Shown in pieces: positions 11,131 to 23,305 of a DNA stretch of 64,000 nt (position 1 is the stretch's first letter; every line of letters starts with the position of its first letter). The DNA is from Siphonodentalium dalli. Lineage: Eukaryota; Mollusca; Scaphopoda; Gadilida; Siphonodentaliidae. Location of the stretch: NCBI GenBank assembly GCA_032622095.1, contig CP136064.1:148863819-148927818 (forward strand). Reading direction: 5' to 3'. The notes beneath the pieces are model-generated. The model had not been told where the DNA came from, did no database searches, and saw nothing but the letters and a program-made list of their open reading frames with translations. The translations under genes were made by a program, and so were the position numbers.

Positions 11131-11339
11131 GACAAAAAAAATACCAAAATCAATACAAATATATATAAATATATATAACTACAATATTATGTACAACATA
11201 CTGTGTCTTATGAATACATGTTCTTTCAATACACTGTTATAAATTATGTTTCTATATTATGTATGTATACACTTGACCATATTTGGTGTAAAAGTATATT
11301 AAATTGAAAAAAAATTCAAATAAATCATGTATGTCATAT

Positions 11340-12240
11340 TCTTGCAGGGGTGTCGCCACTGTGTTGGGGAGGGGGGGGGGGGGGGGGTGATTTACAGATT
11401 TGTTCAATGAACTGTAATTTTTGAGCTCACATCTTCTCTAGACTGAATGGGTTCACATTTGGTGTGGGGGAGGGGGGGGGGGGGGGGGTGATTTACAGAT
11501 TTGTTCAATGAACTGTAATTTTTGAGCTCACATCTTCTCTAGACTGAATGGGTTCATATTTGGTGTGGATGTTCCCTAGGTGACTTACATTCAGATTTGT
11601 TTAAATGAGGTCACTCTATCAAATGGTTATGAAGGCAGGGCCATAACTCTTGCCCTCCATAGTAATTCTTAAAAACTACTTCTTCTGCTGTACCATCAGG
11701 TTGAATGGGTTCATATTTGGTATGAACAGTCCTTGGGTGACCCGGAGTTCAGATTTTTTTTCAAATGGGGTCATTGGTTTTAAATGGGGTCACCTGGTCA
11801 ACTAGGGGTCAAGCAAAGGACAGTTTTCCTCTTAATATGCTTCCTTCACACAGACCATCAGGTCTATTTTACTGATATTTAGTATGAAGGGTTCTTTGGT
11901 GTCTGGGATTCAAATTTATTCAGATGGGGTCACCAGATTAAATAGAGTGGGACCAGGGACATAACTGTATGTCTCTATAGTAATACTTAAAAATGTCTTC
12001 TCAAGAGAGGTTGGACTATTTAGCTTACATATAGTATGGAGGATCCTTTAGTGACTGAGATTCAGATTTGTTAACATGAGGTCAACCTGTTAAGAAATGA
12101 CGGGGCTATGGGGACTTCACTTTAAACATCTACCTTGGAACTACCTGACTGATTAATCTGACATATATATGGTGTTTTCGGGTTCATGGATAATTGGGCT
12201 TCAAACATGTCTAAATAGGGGGGGGGGGTTGATCTGTAGT
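11340..12240 (+). repeat. Degenerate CAGATTTGTTCAAATG-unit repeat with G-runs
   Basis: About five degenerate units of the 5575-type repeat, with GGTTCATATTTGGTGTGG and GGGCCATAACTCT blocks. It starts with two tandem copies of a 93 bp segment (about 11371-11463 and 11464-11556), each opening with a long G-run. The hairpin head is missing. Confidence 0.75.
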
Positions 12241-12640
12241 GTTCCATTGGTAATTTAAGGGTAGATATTCACTGATCGACATGAAGCCTCTCTAGCCACA
12301 TATCCTGTTTAGATCCACTTCTTTTAAAGTGATTATGAAAAGTTCTGACTGTTATGGTCTCAAGAGTCCCAGTCTTATCAGTCTTTGCTGTCTGGTGAGC
12401 GACCCCACAGTCTTTGACTGTCTTGTTCAACTTGGAATTTGACTGATTTCCTAACATTTTGGTTTCCCTCCAATAATTCCCGTTTGCTAACTTGAACAAT
12501 ATTCAACAGAATTTCTTGCTTTTTCCGCCAAGAAATGCCCTTCAACTGAACTATATGGATTATATCTCTGGCCTTGTGTCAATCAGGAAGGTTAAAATTT
12601 ATTGTTGTCCTACGTATTCTCTCGGAGACAAACGTTATGT
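12241..12640. other. Repeat fragments
   Basis: Short fragments of the 170 bp unit (TTTGGTTTCCCTCCAATAA near 12460) and of the 32 kb unit (AACTTGAACAATATTCAACA near 12490). No gene is recognised. Confidence 0.5.
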
Positions 12641-12644
12641 GGTG

Positions 12645-12935
12645 AAATGTTAAAATTTAGAAATTTTCCACATTTCGGCCGCCATATTGGATTTTGGTGT
12701 TGGGTTTTTGGCTAGTTTGTAAGCGATGTATATTAGCATAACAAATCTAGTGGAAAAGAAAAGCAAATGTGATATTATATTTACTATAATGGCGATCAAG
12801 AAGTCCTAGTGCATATCAAGCAAAATAGTTGCCATGATGAACACCATCTTGTCTGGAATCTCTGCGGCCACTTTTGTTTCTTGTTATCAAGTGAAAAAAA
12901 TTAGAGGAGACCTTTAGGGAAGACTATTAGTGTAA
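12645..12935 (+). repeat. Partial copy of the 48-53 kb inverted-repeat element
   Basis: ACATTTCGGCCGCCATATTG through the block before a GGCGATCAA segment, then TCTCTGCGGCCACTTTTG and AATTAGAGGAGAC, match 52737-52960 with moderate divergence. Confidence 0.75.
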
Positions 12936-13737
12936 AAAACAACTTTAGGGTCTATTCGATGAGCCAACATCCTGTGATATCAATCTTCAACAGTCTAACA
13001 TATTTACAGAGTAATAGAAGATGGAAATGAGGAATATCTTCTAGAAACATCAAAACACTTTCCTTCCAATAGATCCACATGATTTGGTTCTTCTGAGTAT
13101 CAAATGAGGAACCCAAATATTCAGAGAACCAGATTAAGACCAAATCATCTCAGATTGTCTCTCCCCTCAGGACATAATTTAGATCCAATTTTGGACCATG
13201 TGGAATCCAAATTTCTCTGTGTGACTATACTAAGCATGACTGCACCAGTAATTTGAATCCCGCTTGCGATCATTTGGATGTCACACTGTGTATGTCACCT
13301 TCTATAAGCGACTTAGTGCTGCAATTATCGCCTGTAAACCGAGTACTTGGGTTGGAGCAGAAATGCTCGATTGATGCTGGTAGCATGTCAGTTCCAGGGT
13401 AATAATTGCTCCACACATTGAAACTAACTGTAGAATGCATATAATAAATTGATCAATTGTTATTATTTTATTATTATTAAACATGGCCATATTATGTGTG
13501 GCCAAATTCCCATTTATGTGAACGGTTTCATAATGCAGTATTATGCTGTTATTATATGTCAAAAGGGGCTAGGTCAACAGTTTTTGAGGATGTATAACAT
13601 GTTAAGATATCCGCATTTCACTTCACTTATTAAAGTGACTACAAGTTATCTTGTACTTTTTGCATGTTAAAATGTTAAACCTGCTAATAATAAAGAATAA
13701 TCTTAGCATATTTGGATATGGGCAAAACTATATTTAA
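12936..13737. other. Intron stretch, nothing recognised
   Basis: AT-rich sequence with only short random frames on both strands. I see no repeats, exons or RNA genes here. Confidence 0.4.
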
Positions 13738-13886
13738 GGAATAATCTTGGTTTCCTAATGTAATTACACAGCCTAAAGGCATATGCCGAATCACAAACCT
13801 ATAAATCGCGTCGCGATTTATAAGAGTTTGTGATTCAGCATATGCCTTTAGACTGTGTAATTACATTAGGGAACCGAGATTATTCC
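13738..13886. repeat. 149 bp near-perfect palindrome (foldback element)
   Basis: Left arm GGAATAATCTTGGTTTCC... pairs with right arm ...GAACCGAGATTATTCC with few mismatches; the centre is AATCGCGTCGCGATT. TTAA precedes it and TTAT follows. The transcript would fold into one long hairpin. Confidence 0.85.
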
Positions 13887-14484
13887 TTATAATTATGCCA
13901 TTGATTGTTAAATATTGATTTTAAAAACATTTTCGCCCTTAAAAGACGGTTGAAACAAGGAACTATATGTTCTCAAATAACGGACCGAAAGAGACTCACT
14001 GTCCGAATAGGATCGGTGACGACTTGAGCTGAAGGCAACTCGCCCCATTCCCCGTCCGAATAATATCGATCCATATGTAGATCGTGCAGGCTTTTCCCGA
14101 AGCGTATGACAAGGACAAACAAATAATAATAAACTTTGGATGAAAATTAAACATTATTAGCAGAATTTTGGAAGAGGAAAACATAGTTAGTCTCCACGTC
14201 AACTGGGAATCAGGCGATAATCAATAAAGTTTAGTGAACATTTTCTTACAGGAATTCTCCTATCTGTCGGCTTTGAGCCAAATACTTTTCAATTTCGATT
14301 TTTCATACACAGTCATCTGGGACTTTAGTCTCAGCAGTCATTTGTCATTTTGTGTCATTGTGATTTTACAGAGAAACAAGTTTTCAGAAGAATTAAACTA
14401 TCATGGTATTTAAGGAATTTTAAGATGATTTATTTTTCAAAAACTAATATATTTGGTAAAATTTAAAGTCTTAACGATAAACAT
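13887..14484. other. Intron stretch, nothing recognised
   Basis: No exon, repeat or RNA gene could be supported here. Confidence 0.4.
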
Positions 14485-15200
14485 ATGTTGCTACTCTGCG
14501 ATAATTCTTCTGTTTTCTCACGGTGACTTTGTAGCATTTATATGGAACAATAATTTGAACACCCGTCTACGAGCGGTACATCGATCTGTGGAATCTCATA
14601 AATCACGTAAACCTTTGTAAAACCTTTTAACATATCGCCACAGTGAGATGAGTTGAAGAAATATCCTGTGGTTTTCTCACAGGGACGTTATATCATTTGT
14701 AACACCCATCAACAAGCGGTCTCTGAGGATTTCAGAAATCATGTAACGTAATGCTTCGTAACACTGTGTAACATAATTTATCGCTACACTGAGAAGAGTT
14801 GAAAACATATATTGCAGTTTCTCACAGGGACTTTATATCATCTGTAACACCTGTCTACGAGTGGTCTCTGTGGATCTCAGAAATCACGTAACGCTTCTTA
14901 ACATTTGTAACATATCGCTGCATTGAGATAAGTTTAAAAAATATGCTGCAATTTTCTTATGGTGACTTAATATCATTTGTAACACGTACCGGTAACGCTT
15001 CGTAACACTTTGCAACATATTGCTAAAATGAAAGAAGGTGAAGAAACATATGTTGCATTTTTTTACGGGTACTTTGTAAGTTTCAGTTTGTAGGGGTGGT
15101 CTCTGTGGAATCTCAGAAATCACGTAACGGTTTGTTACATATCGTTACACTGAGACGAAGGGGAAAAATATGTTGCGGTTTTCTCACGGGGACTGGGTAC
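14485..15200 (+). repeat. Degenerate minisatellite, five to six units of 105-160 bp
   Basis: The recurring phrase TTTTCTCACGGTGACTTT appears near 14513, 14672, 14816, 14952, 15058 and 15178. Each is followed by CATTTGTAACACC, GGTCTCTGTGGATCTCAGAA, ATCACGTAACG and ACATATCGC blocks. Unit length varies through deletions. No coding capacity. Confidence 0.8.
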
Positions 15201-15326
15201 AATGTTTGGAGACATTTGTAAACAGTAATTCAAAATTTCATCCTATAATATAAATTGCAGTGCCCAGAAATCATGGTAGAATATACAATGTAAATACAGT
15301 AGATCTACCACTTAGTGATGGTCTTA

Positions 15327-15440
15327 CCACAGGAGCTTGGAACTTGATCAATAACTGCCTTAATTAGCAATTTTTTTGGCCCAGCCTTAAGGCCAAAAAT
15401 AGCTAATTAGCCTAATTAATCAATTTCCAAGCTCCTGTGG
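15327..15440. mobile_element. 114 bp foldback MITE with TCTTA target duplication
   Basis: CCACAGGAGCTTGGAA at the left pairs with TTCCAAGCTCCTGTGG at the right; the interior TTAATTAGC / GCTAATTA and GGCC pair as well. TCTTA flanks both sides (15322-15326 and 15441-15445), consistent with a 5 bp target duplication. Confidence 0.8.
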
Positions 15441-18400
15441 TCTTACTAGTATAAAATGCCCAGTGGTGCCTGGTGGGGAAATGTAAATAAATGAAACGAA
15501 ATAAAAAAAATTGTGTAAGTTTAGTCATGCATTTCGTTAAAAAACATTGCAAATACAACAACATTTATTCTTTGTAAACAGCTTGGAAATGTTTAATTCG
15601 TTAGGGCATTGTATTTAGTTGGAAGTTGATTTACTATTCTTTTGTCAGCTTTCATGCCATTTGTGAAAAAAAAATGTGTACTGTGAAGCGAGAGAGAAGA
15701 AAGTAGCGTCGCTGGTTATATGCAACAGACTACAAATATCATTTGGCGCTAGTACTTTGGGTCGTTTTTGCTACACTGATAAATTCTCGACCTAATGTAA
15801 TTATCTGATATAATTTACTTTGATAAACTCAACTGGAATTTACTATAGAGAATTAAGTGGGTGTAATTATATTGTATTAAACTCACCTTTGCCTTAATAG
15901 TGCTGTGATATGGACTAATGTGTTTTTTTTTTTTCGCACGTACGTATCGGAGGAGCCATGGTCAATAGTTGAAAACTTGCAGTCAGCTCCTTCGCCAGAT
16001 GCGAATGAACACGAGTGCAGTCCATAAGATATTTTTGTTTGAAATGTCTGCATAGTGAATCCTCGGTGACAGTTCCAACACCTCCGTATTTCAACGTGCT
16101 ATGAGCTGAAATTCACAGTACGAGTTGGTTAAACAAAGCGAAAACTGTGACTATTTAGTTACAATTACTGGGCATTTTATCAAGTGAACTGATTTTTCCA
16201 TTGATAATACCTGGTTAGAGAACAGGATATCTATATATATGTACCCTGGGGCATCCTATTCAATGTCCTGTATACATAATTATGAGAGAATGGGCCCCTC
16301 ACTGGGCAAACAACCAAATGTTAGCATTTACTTGTTTATTATCAATCAGGGTCCCTCGGAGTAGCATGCAGGTACCACAATCTAGAGATACATAATCTGA
16401 TTTAACGCCCCTAAATTACCATTTCTTTGGCTTCATGAGTAAAAAATATTTGAATTGAGTCGAGGAACTCACCCATCAAAGCTCTGAGTTGTCAGATTTC
16501 AATTTAGAAATTTGTTGTTTTTCACAACCTGGAATATTTGGCAGCCTGGCAATAATTCAGCTGACTTCTTCCAGTAATGGTACAGACATGCACGGATGCC
16601 GTTATGGGAGGTCAGTGCTTCCTGTACGATCAGTGCATCAGTGGCGATTGGAATATAAGACCCATAAACAAGAATACAGCATGTTGTGATAGTTGATTTG
16701 CGGATACATACCTTATACTTATTTACGAATCGGTAATCATGTTTTATTCATGCAAATAGACATGTTATATGGCACCATGCTGGTTACACATGGAAATACT
16801 ATGTTTTTACATTTGTGATAGCACGTGTAAAATGGGGAATTCCAATTTGAACTTGGAATCAACATATATGGAAGTTATAAACCACACCCGCTCATCATCC
16901 AAAATGGTCTGAATAATACACTGGCTGACCTACCGGCAGCCTAGGGGAGTCTGAAAAATTGGGATTAAATTAAGATGGCGATAATAATTGCTATCCTAGC
17001 CACAAGGAGAATGCTTCTACTGAAAACAGAAAACCCCTCAGTTGCGGTAATCCTATTGGCCAAAATGGTTATTTGTCAAACTGGTGGATTAGTCAAAAAA
17101 ACAATATATCCATCAAATCGGAACATTGTAGAAATATGTAAATGGGACAAAGAAAATATGGGGACCCCCAAATTTTAGAGTGATGCTAAACTGGTACAAA
17201 ATGTGACTTTTCATGGAAACGTTTTGGCGGGAAACTGACCATATGGCAACATGTCACTGATGATTGGTTAGACTTTTTGTCAGTCAAAGTGATACCAACG
17301 ACTGTAGACAACTGCCCACTTGTCACATTCTACTGATCACTTACTCAGGCATAAGTGCATGATTCCTTGCGACCTGTTAATTGTCAGTGTCATTGATTGC
17401 CCCACTCAGGCGTCAAGTGCATGACTCCATGCGACCTATTAATTGTCAGTGTCGGTGATCGCCCTTCCTGTGAAAATATGGGGTTGAACTTTGTCTGTGG
17501 CAATTTTGTGGCCAAATATGAAGTCATGGTTGGGTAGGAGAATGAGGCTGCTCAACGGCATGCCTGTAGTGGTAGTGGAAAACCTGGAAGTCTTGATGGC
17601 TGCACAACGAATCTTTGATGTGCCCAACAAATCCTCCAATTTATTTTGCCGTGTGAGAACATGTGTGAAATTCGGCAACAACTTTTTAAATTTCTACTTA
17701 ACACAAGTAAAAGTACATTCTAATTCAATCATTCAGCCTCCAAGCAGGCAAATCCAATTTCGGCGACGCTGATTGGTCAGTTGTCCAGGTGAGAACAGGT
17801 GTAGTTGGCATAAATTTGTATGCTAGCTAGAGGCATGCTCACCAATGAAAACAAGTCAATCATTACACTGTTCCGATTGGAAGTACCTTCATTCCTAGAG
17901 ACAATGATGTAAACAAAGGGAAATTCGAAGTGAACTTATTATTGAACCACACATCAGCATAATGTCGGGTAAATTCAAGTTATCCAGACAAACCATAGTA
18001 ATTGAAACAAGTCTTTTGAAGGACGTCGGAATTTTATGACATAACTGACGGCGAACATGATGTTACAAAGAGCGAACCATTGCTCGCTGTACTATGAAGT
18101 TGACAGATGTATTGCCGCCATTGCAATGTCAATGGCCTGTCAGTAGTGCAGCACCTTGGCACAACGTGGTCATGAAACTAACATTATTAATATAGTATAT
18201 ACATATCCGATGTCAAATTGGGGTGATATGGAATTTGAGTCAATGTATTTCACGGACTTCTTTGGATCGCTTGGTTTATTTCTATTCGAAATATGGAACT
18301 CCATCATCATGGGGTAGAGCACAATTTCTAGGAGGATGTGATATGGATTGTTTATAAACTGTCAACCATTTCCAGTTGAGTAACTCATTGGCAGATTCTT

Positions 18401-19228
18401 GTGTCTATAGTGTGGTTTATAGGGCGGTGTGAATTAGAATGTGAATAACCATACTGTCTGGTGTGATTTTGGGTAGTTTATGGGTTTGTTTCCCAACGAA
18501 AAATATATGTTTTACCGGCTCCTCGATAAATGTCCCAAAATCACACCAGCCAGCATGTTCATCCCCCAATTTGAATAATAGATATTCATCTCAAAAGTAG
18601 ATAGAAAGACTTAGTGAATAAATAATATCGGTCGTCTCAATCAACCACAATAACGTACATGTTCTGCCAACAGTCCTGGTCATTCATAGCAATTTGACAG
18701 TTGGCTTTTATTCCTGAAGAATGATCAACTAAAATCTCTTATTGGTGTCGCCATAACATTGCTAAAAATAAATGACATCATGAAGAATACGGTAAGTTTT
18801 ATGTTTATAGAAGATTGAGGTGTCAACATGGAGTTTATCATATGTTCATGCAATGACATTGGTTCTTACAGAACATTTCATTGATTGATTGCTTGTTTGA
18901 TTGCATGTTTATTATCAGCCACTGTTATATGGTACATGGAAAACATTTTTAATGAAGCTGACCTCTAAATGGATGCATTTCAGTCTGCTGTCTGCTTCAC
19001 AAATTCTTAATGATTTCATATGCAGCATTTATTACTGGATTTATTCAAAATTTCTCCATTTAGATTGCTTGGTTGACAAATTTATTTATTTAGCACTAGC
19101 TTAATTCAGTTGGAGGACAGATAGTGTCTATTTATTGAAAAGTTTAACAACAGTGTCAATGACTCTTTCATTTGTCTGTTTTTATACCGAATGATTAATT
19201 TCATTTACTTGCTTATCTTCCACCACAG
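15441..19228. other. Intron stretch with small items only
   Basis: A fragment of the AGGTACTCAATCC MITE family lies at about 16395-16500 (GAGTCGAGGAACTCACCCATC). A 62-66 bp tandem duplication (TTAATTGTCAGTGTC) lies at about 17340-17465. A minus-strand frame at 17439-17681 looks unlike noise but matches nothing I know. The rest shows no structure, and the segment ends in a splice acceptor. Confidence 0.5.
16577..16696 (+). CDS. Small cysteine-rich open frame, possible exon or gene end
   Basis: A 39-codon frame starts at ATG 16577 and stops at TGA 16694-16696. The protein has Cys spaced as C-X8-C-X5-C-X14-CC, including GGQCFLYDQC. Two AG acceptor-like sites lie just upstream (ending at 16574 and 16584), so it could also be the last exon of a longer gene. 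No signal peptide is visible in the frame itself. The spacing looks like a secreted disulfide-rich peptide or domain, but I recognise no family, and chance is possible. It lies in a DCAF17 intron in the same orientation. Confidence 0.2.
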   Translation: MVQTCTDAVMGGQCFLYDQCISGDWNIRPINKNTACCDS

Positions 19229-19316
19229 ATTCTTCAAGTTGGCTACTGGTCCAGATGGCAAATCTGTCTTACTTAATCAGTATATTATTGATTTTAAAGT
19301 TCTCAGGGAACTAAAA
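19229..19316 (+). CDS. DCAF17: DCAF17-like exon 2 of those visible
   Basis: The acceptor is CTTCCACCACAG, ending at 19228. The donor is GTAGGT at 19317. It is 88 nt: the first base completes the Arg codon begun at 4687-4688, and 29 full codons follow. The product FFKLATGPDGK...IIDFKVLRELK corresponds in position to the human segment from VLKLTEI to EDFVILANRE. The other two frames are closed. It joins in phase 0 to 30757. Confidence 0.7.
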
Positions 19317-19766
19317 GTAGGTGTCTTAATATATAAATACGAATGCTTGTCTCCCTTTGTTCCACACCCATTGGCATGAGGCATATGTATTAAAGTGAAT
19401 CATTGAATAAATATTGTTATTATATGATCACAAACTTTCTTCTAAAAGTCCCATACTAAATGATACGGAAAATGAGTTAATAAATCATGTTGTTATCTTC
19501 ATCCCATTTTCCTCTCTTCTGATTGGCTGAGGTTGCGTCACATGGCGGGCCGCAAATCACTTGTTACCCTCGAGGGTAACATTTCGGCAGTTATTGACCA
19601 TTCAGCTGTTACCAGTAAACATAGAACTACGAAGAACTCAACGCGCAGAGATTACACAGCTCTCTAATAATTTCCGAAAACACAAATTTTATAAACCCCA
19701 CTGTTTCGTAACAACTGTGAACTGTGGTGTTTGCTAATTTGCATAATTGTTGTCTTTAATTTGCAA
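19317..19766. other. Intron stretch
   Basis: Nothing is recognised apart from a perfect 18 bp palindrome, GTTACCCTCGAGGGTAAC, near 19562-19580. Confidence 0.45.
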
Positions 19767-20060
19767 TTAAAGGGGTACTGTACGCCATTTTCATTAAATT
19801 TCCGGTGACAACAACGATCTAATATCGATAATATATAGAAACATAAGTAATTTGAGTCGAAGATGTATTCTGTAAACGCTCAGGTTAATAGGCTATCTTA
19901 AAATTTAATAATTTAAAAGTTAATAATTTGATATAAATTGAATTTATGACTGGAGCCATAAAATGGCGTCAATTAAATTACGAATTTCCGTAATCAAACA
20001 AAGTAATTGAGGGATACTGGATTGTTAAACCGATCGCACAAACGATCGCTTAAAATAGTA

Positions 20061-20512
20061 TGATCACAGTGGATCAACGGACACGAACCAAAACCGGAAG
20101 TTGTAGATTTCGAGGTGGAGAAATATCAGTCGACAAATATTTGGTGACATTTCTTGACGTTTTTTTGGGAAAATAAACGCTTGGATAGCATATCTGACCA
20201 ACTGAAGGTGAGTGAATATTTCTTCGCTAATGTTCGGACACCGACGATCAATTTAAGTCAGTTGTCATTATTCGATCGCTGAAAAAATGTCATTTAATCA
20301 TCGCCGTGAGACGATTTCTTCCCCAGAATATCCCAGAAAATCATAGTTTTCACATTCATCGCAGAAAGGTATCGCAACAACCTATATACCAATCGAAAGG
20401 CCTGTTTTTCCCCCACAAATGCATATTTTGAGTATTTTCACGGACTGTCTCAAAATTCCAAATTTCATCTTTTGATGCAGGTACCCACCTCGAAAATACT
20501 GTCCGGTTAGTC
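20061..20512 (+). repeat. Left 452 bp subterminal inverted repeat
   Basis: From TGATCACAGTGGATCAACGG to ATACTGTCCGGTTAGTC, this is the reverse complement of 23306-23757 with a low number of differences (for example CGTGAGACGA against CGCGAGCCGA). Confidence 0.9.
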
Positions 20513-21817
20513 CCGAAAAAATTAATCATTAGTTGTAAAAAATCTGTCCCCTTAGTCGTTATTTTGCTGAAGTCTGTCATCTTCAATTTCTGGTCGAAAA
20601 AGCAATTTTGCCGCAGATGATGGGCATTTCATTTGACTTTTGCGTGGCCACAATGGTTCTGGGTGTTCATAATGTTGTATATGTCTCCTGGTACAACATA
20701 ACATCCAGGCAGTGACTTATATATATAACTGAACTGTAACCTGTAACTGAAATCCAACTACGAAGTACATGTTTGGTAAACATATAACTTGTGAATGTCA
20801 TATTGTTAACTCTGACTTGTCATCACTCTCGGAAGGCCGACATAACAAAATTATTTACATCCAACTTTTTTCAGAAAAATGCAGCGGTGTGCCGATTTTT
20901 ACCCTTTATATTTGATTATACACTCGCAACGAGTTGTGGGGTTATACAGGAAGCAGCTTGTTCATCCTTTCGTGGATGCAATTTTCCGAGTTTTTATTCC
21001 TAAGTTTTGCGGTCATTTGTTTTTTTTGCTTGGCATATATATATTTAGTACCATGGGAACATGCTAACCTATGATTATGCAAAATTATTGTTTTCAATAT
21101 TCAGCAATGGTTAAAACAATAATGAGGAGGGGACTAAAACATACTGTCGGAGGGGTGTACAGCTATATCTGTTACTAATAATAGCTTAAGTTCAAGTCCA
21201 CTAAGCGATATTATTTTATAATTCCAGGTGCTACTGACGAGAGGATCGCATGCCTGCCTTCATATGTAACCACTGTGAGGCAAAGGCTGGCGGCTTCGCT
21301 GAGGCAATCGACGATGGGATTTTACAACACCCGAATGAATGTTTGAAAATAAAAAATATAAAAATTATTTATAATAAAATACTATACAATACTATACTAT
21401 AAAATACTATACGAAATATTGGTACTCTCGGTTGATATAGAGAATAGAAACATCACCAGGAAATACCAGTGTTCTTTCGAGATGTTGTATTCTTAATCCC
21501 ACCTTGGCTGTCCATTAATGTAGAAGTGTTGTGTTTCCTACATGTACATAGCGGGTAAAATTCAAATCTATAGCGTACAACTGAATGTGGGACCAGATGC
21601 AAGTTACTTTTGTAAATATATATATAGGCACGTGATTATTGTCCTGTTCTATTCAAATCGCGCCATAATTAATTGTTTCCACATTGATTCACACACTGGA
21701 CAATTTGGTTGGGAAGTTTTTAACGCAATTGGTCGCATATATATTCAAATTTAAACGGACAGAAGACATGCGGACAGATCCTACTCGTTCATATATAAAG
21801 ACAAAAAATTAACTGTA

Positions 21818-22656
21818 TGGGAGGTCAAATTCACATTTAATAATGAATTGCGCTTAAGCGCAAATACCACATATCGCGCTGAAGCACACATATGGCATTT
21901 GCGCATAATTGAAATGAATTGCGCTTAAGTGCAATTAATTGCGATTAAGCGCTATGAGTTGCTTGAGAGTAAGTGTAACTACCCATATAACCAAACTATT
22001 AGCATGACCGGGTGTATCTGCATTTGGCTAATTTAAACTAAAGGTCCTCAATCCGATCAGAAAGACCCATATTATAAAGATACAACAACAACAACAACAA
22101 TATTTCTTCAAAATAAGCTTTAGTTACCAGAATCGATTAACTGCAAAAAATAATGCTATGGTATCAAATTTCCCAAAAATGTGTGATTTATAAACATTTT
22201 GTTCAACAAAATATGGCCGTATAATTACTAAAGTATCACGAAATTTTACCGTATTACCACTTGTTTTAGAGTTATCCATCTTCATCGCCAATTTTGACCG
22301 AAACCACCCTTTTGACGGCGTGTTTCTGGGCAGCAATCAATTGAAATAACAAATTTCAATAATCGATATCTGATCACACTTGAGCTTTGATGGGTTGGTT
22401 CCTCGACTCGACTCGACTCGACTAAAACAGAAGGTAATACAGAATTTAGGCTAGTTCACAATCCCAATTATCCAAAGCAATGAAAACAAGGAGGTGATAT
22501 GTCAATATGAGTTCAGGTTTAGTTATAGATACACCTATTTATTCACCAGGGGTACATAGTTACATATAACCATGAATTGCGCTTAATCGCAAATAATTAT
22601 GCTTAAGTGCTATTGCTTAACTGCAATTAATTATGAAATGTGAATTTGGCCTCTCA
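21818..22656. mobile_element. 839 bp TA-flanked MITE (Tc1/mariner-like)
   Basis: The termini are TGGGAGGTCAAATTCACATT at the left and the reverse complement of TGAGAGGCCAAATTCACATT at the right, flanked by TA (21816-21817 and 22657-22658). Inside are GCGCTTAAGCGCAAAT-type palindromes (21842-21960 and 22575-22630). TA target duplication is typical of Tc1/mariner; no transposase is present. It is nested inside the 4.28 kb element. Confidence 0.8.
22041..22430 (+). mobile_element. Decayed copy of the AGGTACTCAATCC MITE family
   Basis: Starts AAAGGTCCTCAATCCGATCA. It contains the internal ATCCTTTTGACGGCGTGTTTC-like block (ACCCTTTTGACGGCGTGTTT) and ends with GATGGGTTGGTTCCTCGACT followed by three extra CGACT copies. 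The full-length relative is 60245-60713. It is nested within the TA MITE. Confidence 0.7.
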
Positions 22657-23305
22657 TAGAAATGGAAATAAACATATTTGATGGCTATGCTATAATATGT
22701 AATATTAGCAAAAAATCTCCGAAATATGGGTGGGTGCCTGTAGTTTAAAACATAAAAATAAAGGGGTGTGTATATATATACCTGAAAAATGTAGTGAAAA
22801 CTTTATACAATCGTAATCAAAACTCGGGTGGTGGGTCCCGAACGTGGCCATAACGAAAAAGAACCGCCATGGTCCCCGATTTGTTTTTTCTTAAATTAAT
22901 CGAATTTTAATTGTTTTTTAAGTATCAAATTTCACGCTATATACTGGCTGAAATATCAAACTGTTGGAAAATACATCTACACCTCCCACCATCAATACAA
23001 TCCTGTTGCTACGGCCTTGGTCATGGAGGGCATTGTAATATTCTTTTTCTAACAATATTTTCATAAATAATTCTTTGGTTAATGACGTTACACGATCTGA
23101 ACGAATGTTATGAGAACAAATTGCAAACTGTACTCGGTAACTAAATTTGATCAGTATACTATAGTTGCAACAGAAAAGTAGTTGGCCAAAAATGTGCCAC
23201 TGTTAACGAAAGGCAGCCAACCAACTAATCCATTTCGACTCTTGATTGAACAACAAAAACTGTCCGCCGGGTCTGGTGGATTGCAACTAATTCCGGGGTG
23301 TACAC

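Larger units (their letters stand above)
8513..11330 (+). mobile_element. 5'-truncated LINE (non-LTR retrotransposon)
   Basis: The element begins abruptly inside the sequence just before the reverse transcriptase; the endonuclease region is absent. The RT spans about 9080-10200 in three pieces. A CX2C...H...C C-terminal domain follows, then an AT-rich 3' end near 11330. 5' truncation is typical of LINE insertions. The closest clade by motif style is the Jockey/CR1/I group (inference). At least three frameshifts make it inactive. It lies in the first visible DCAF17 intron, in the same orientation as the gene. Confidence 0.85.

Noticed and set aside
17439-17681. Minus-strand 80-codon frame with protein-like composition.
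   Set aside because: No motif is recognised, there is no supporting context, and both strands are open here, so coding cannot be supported.
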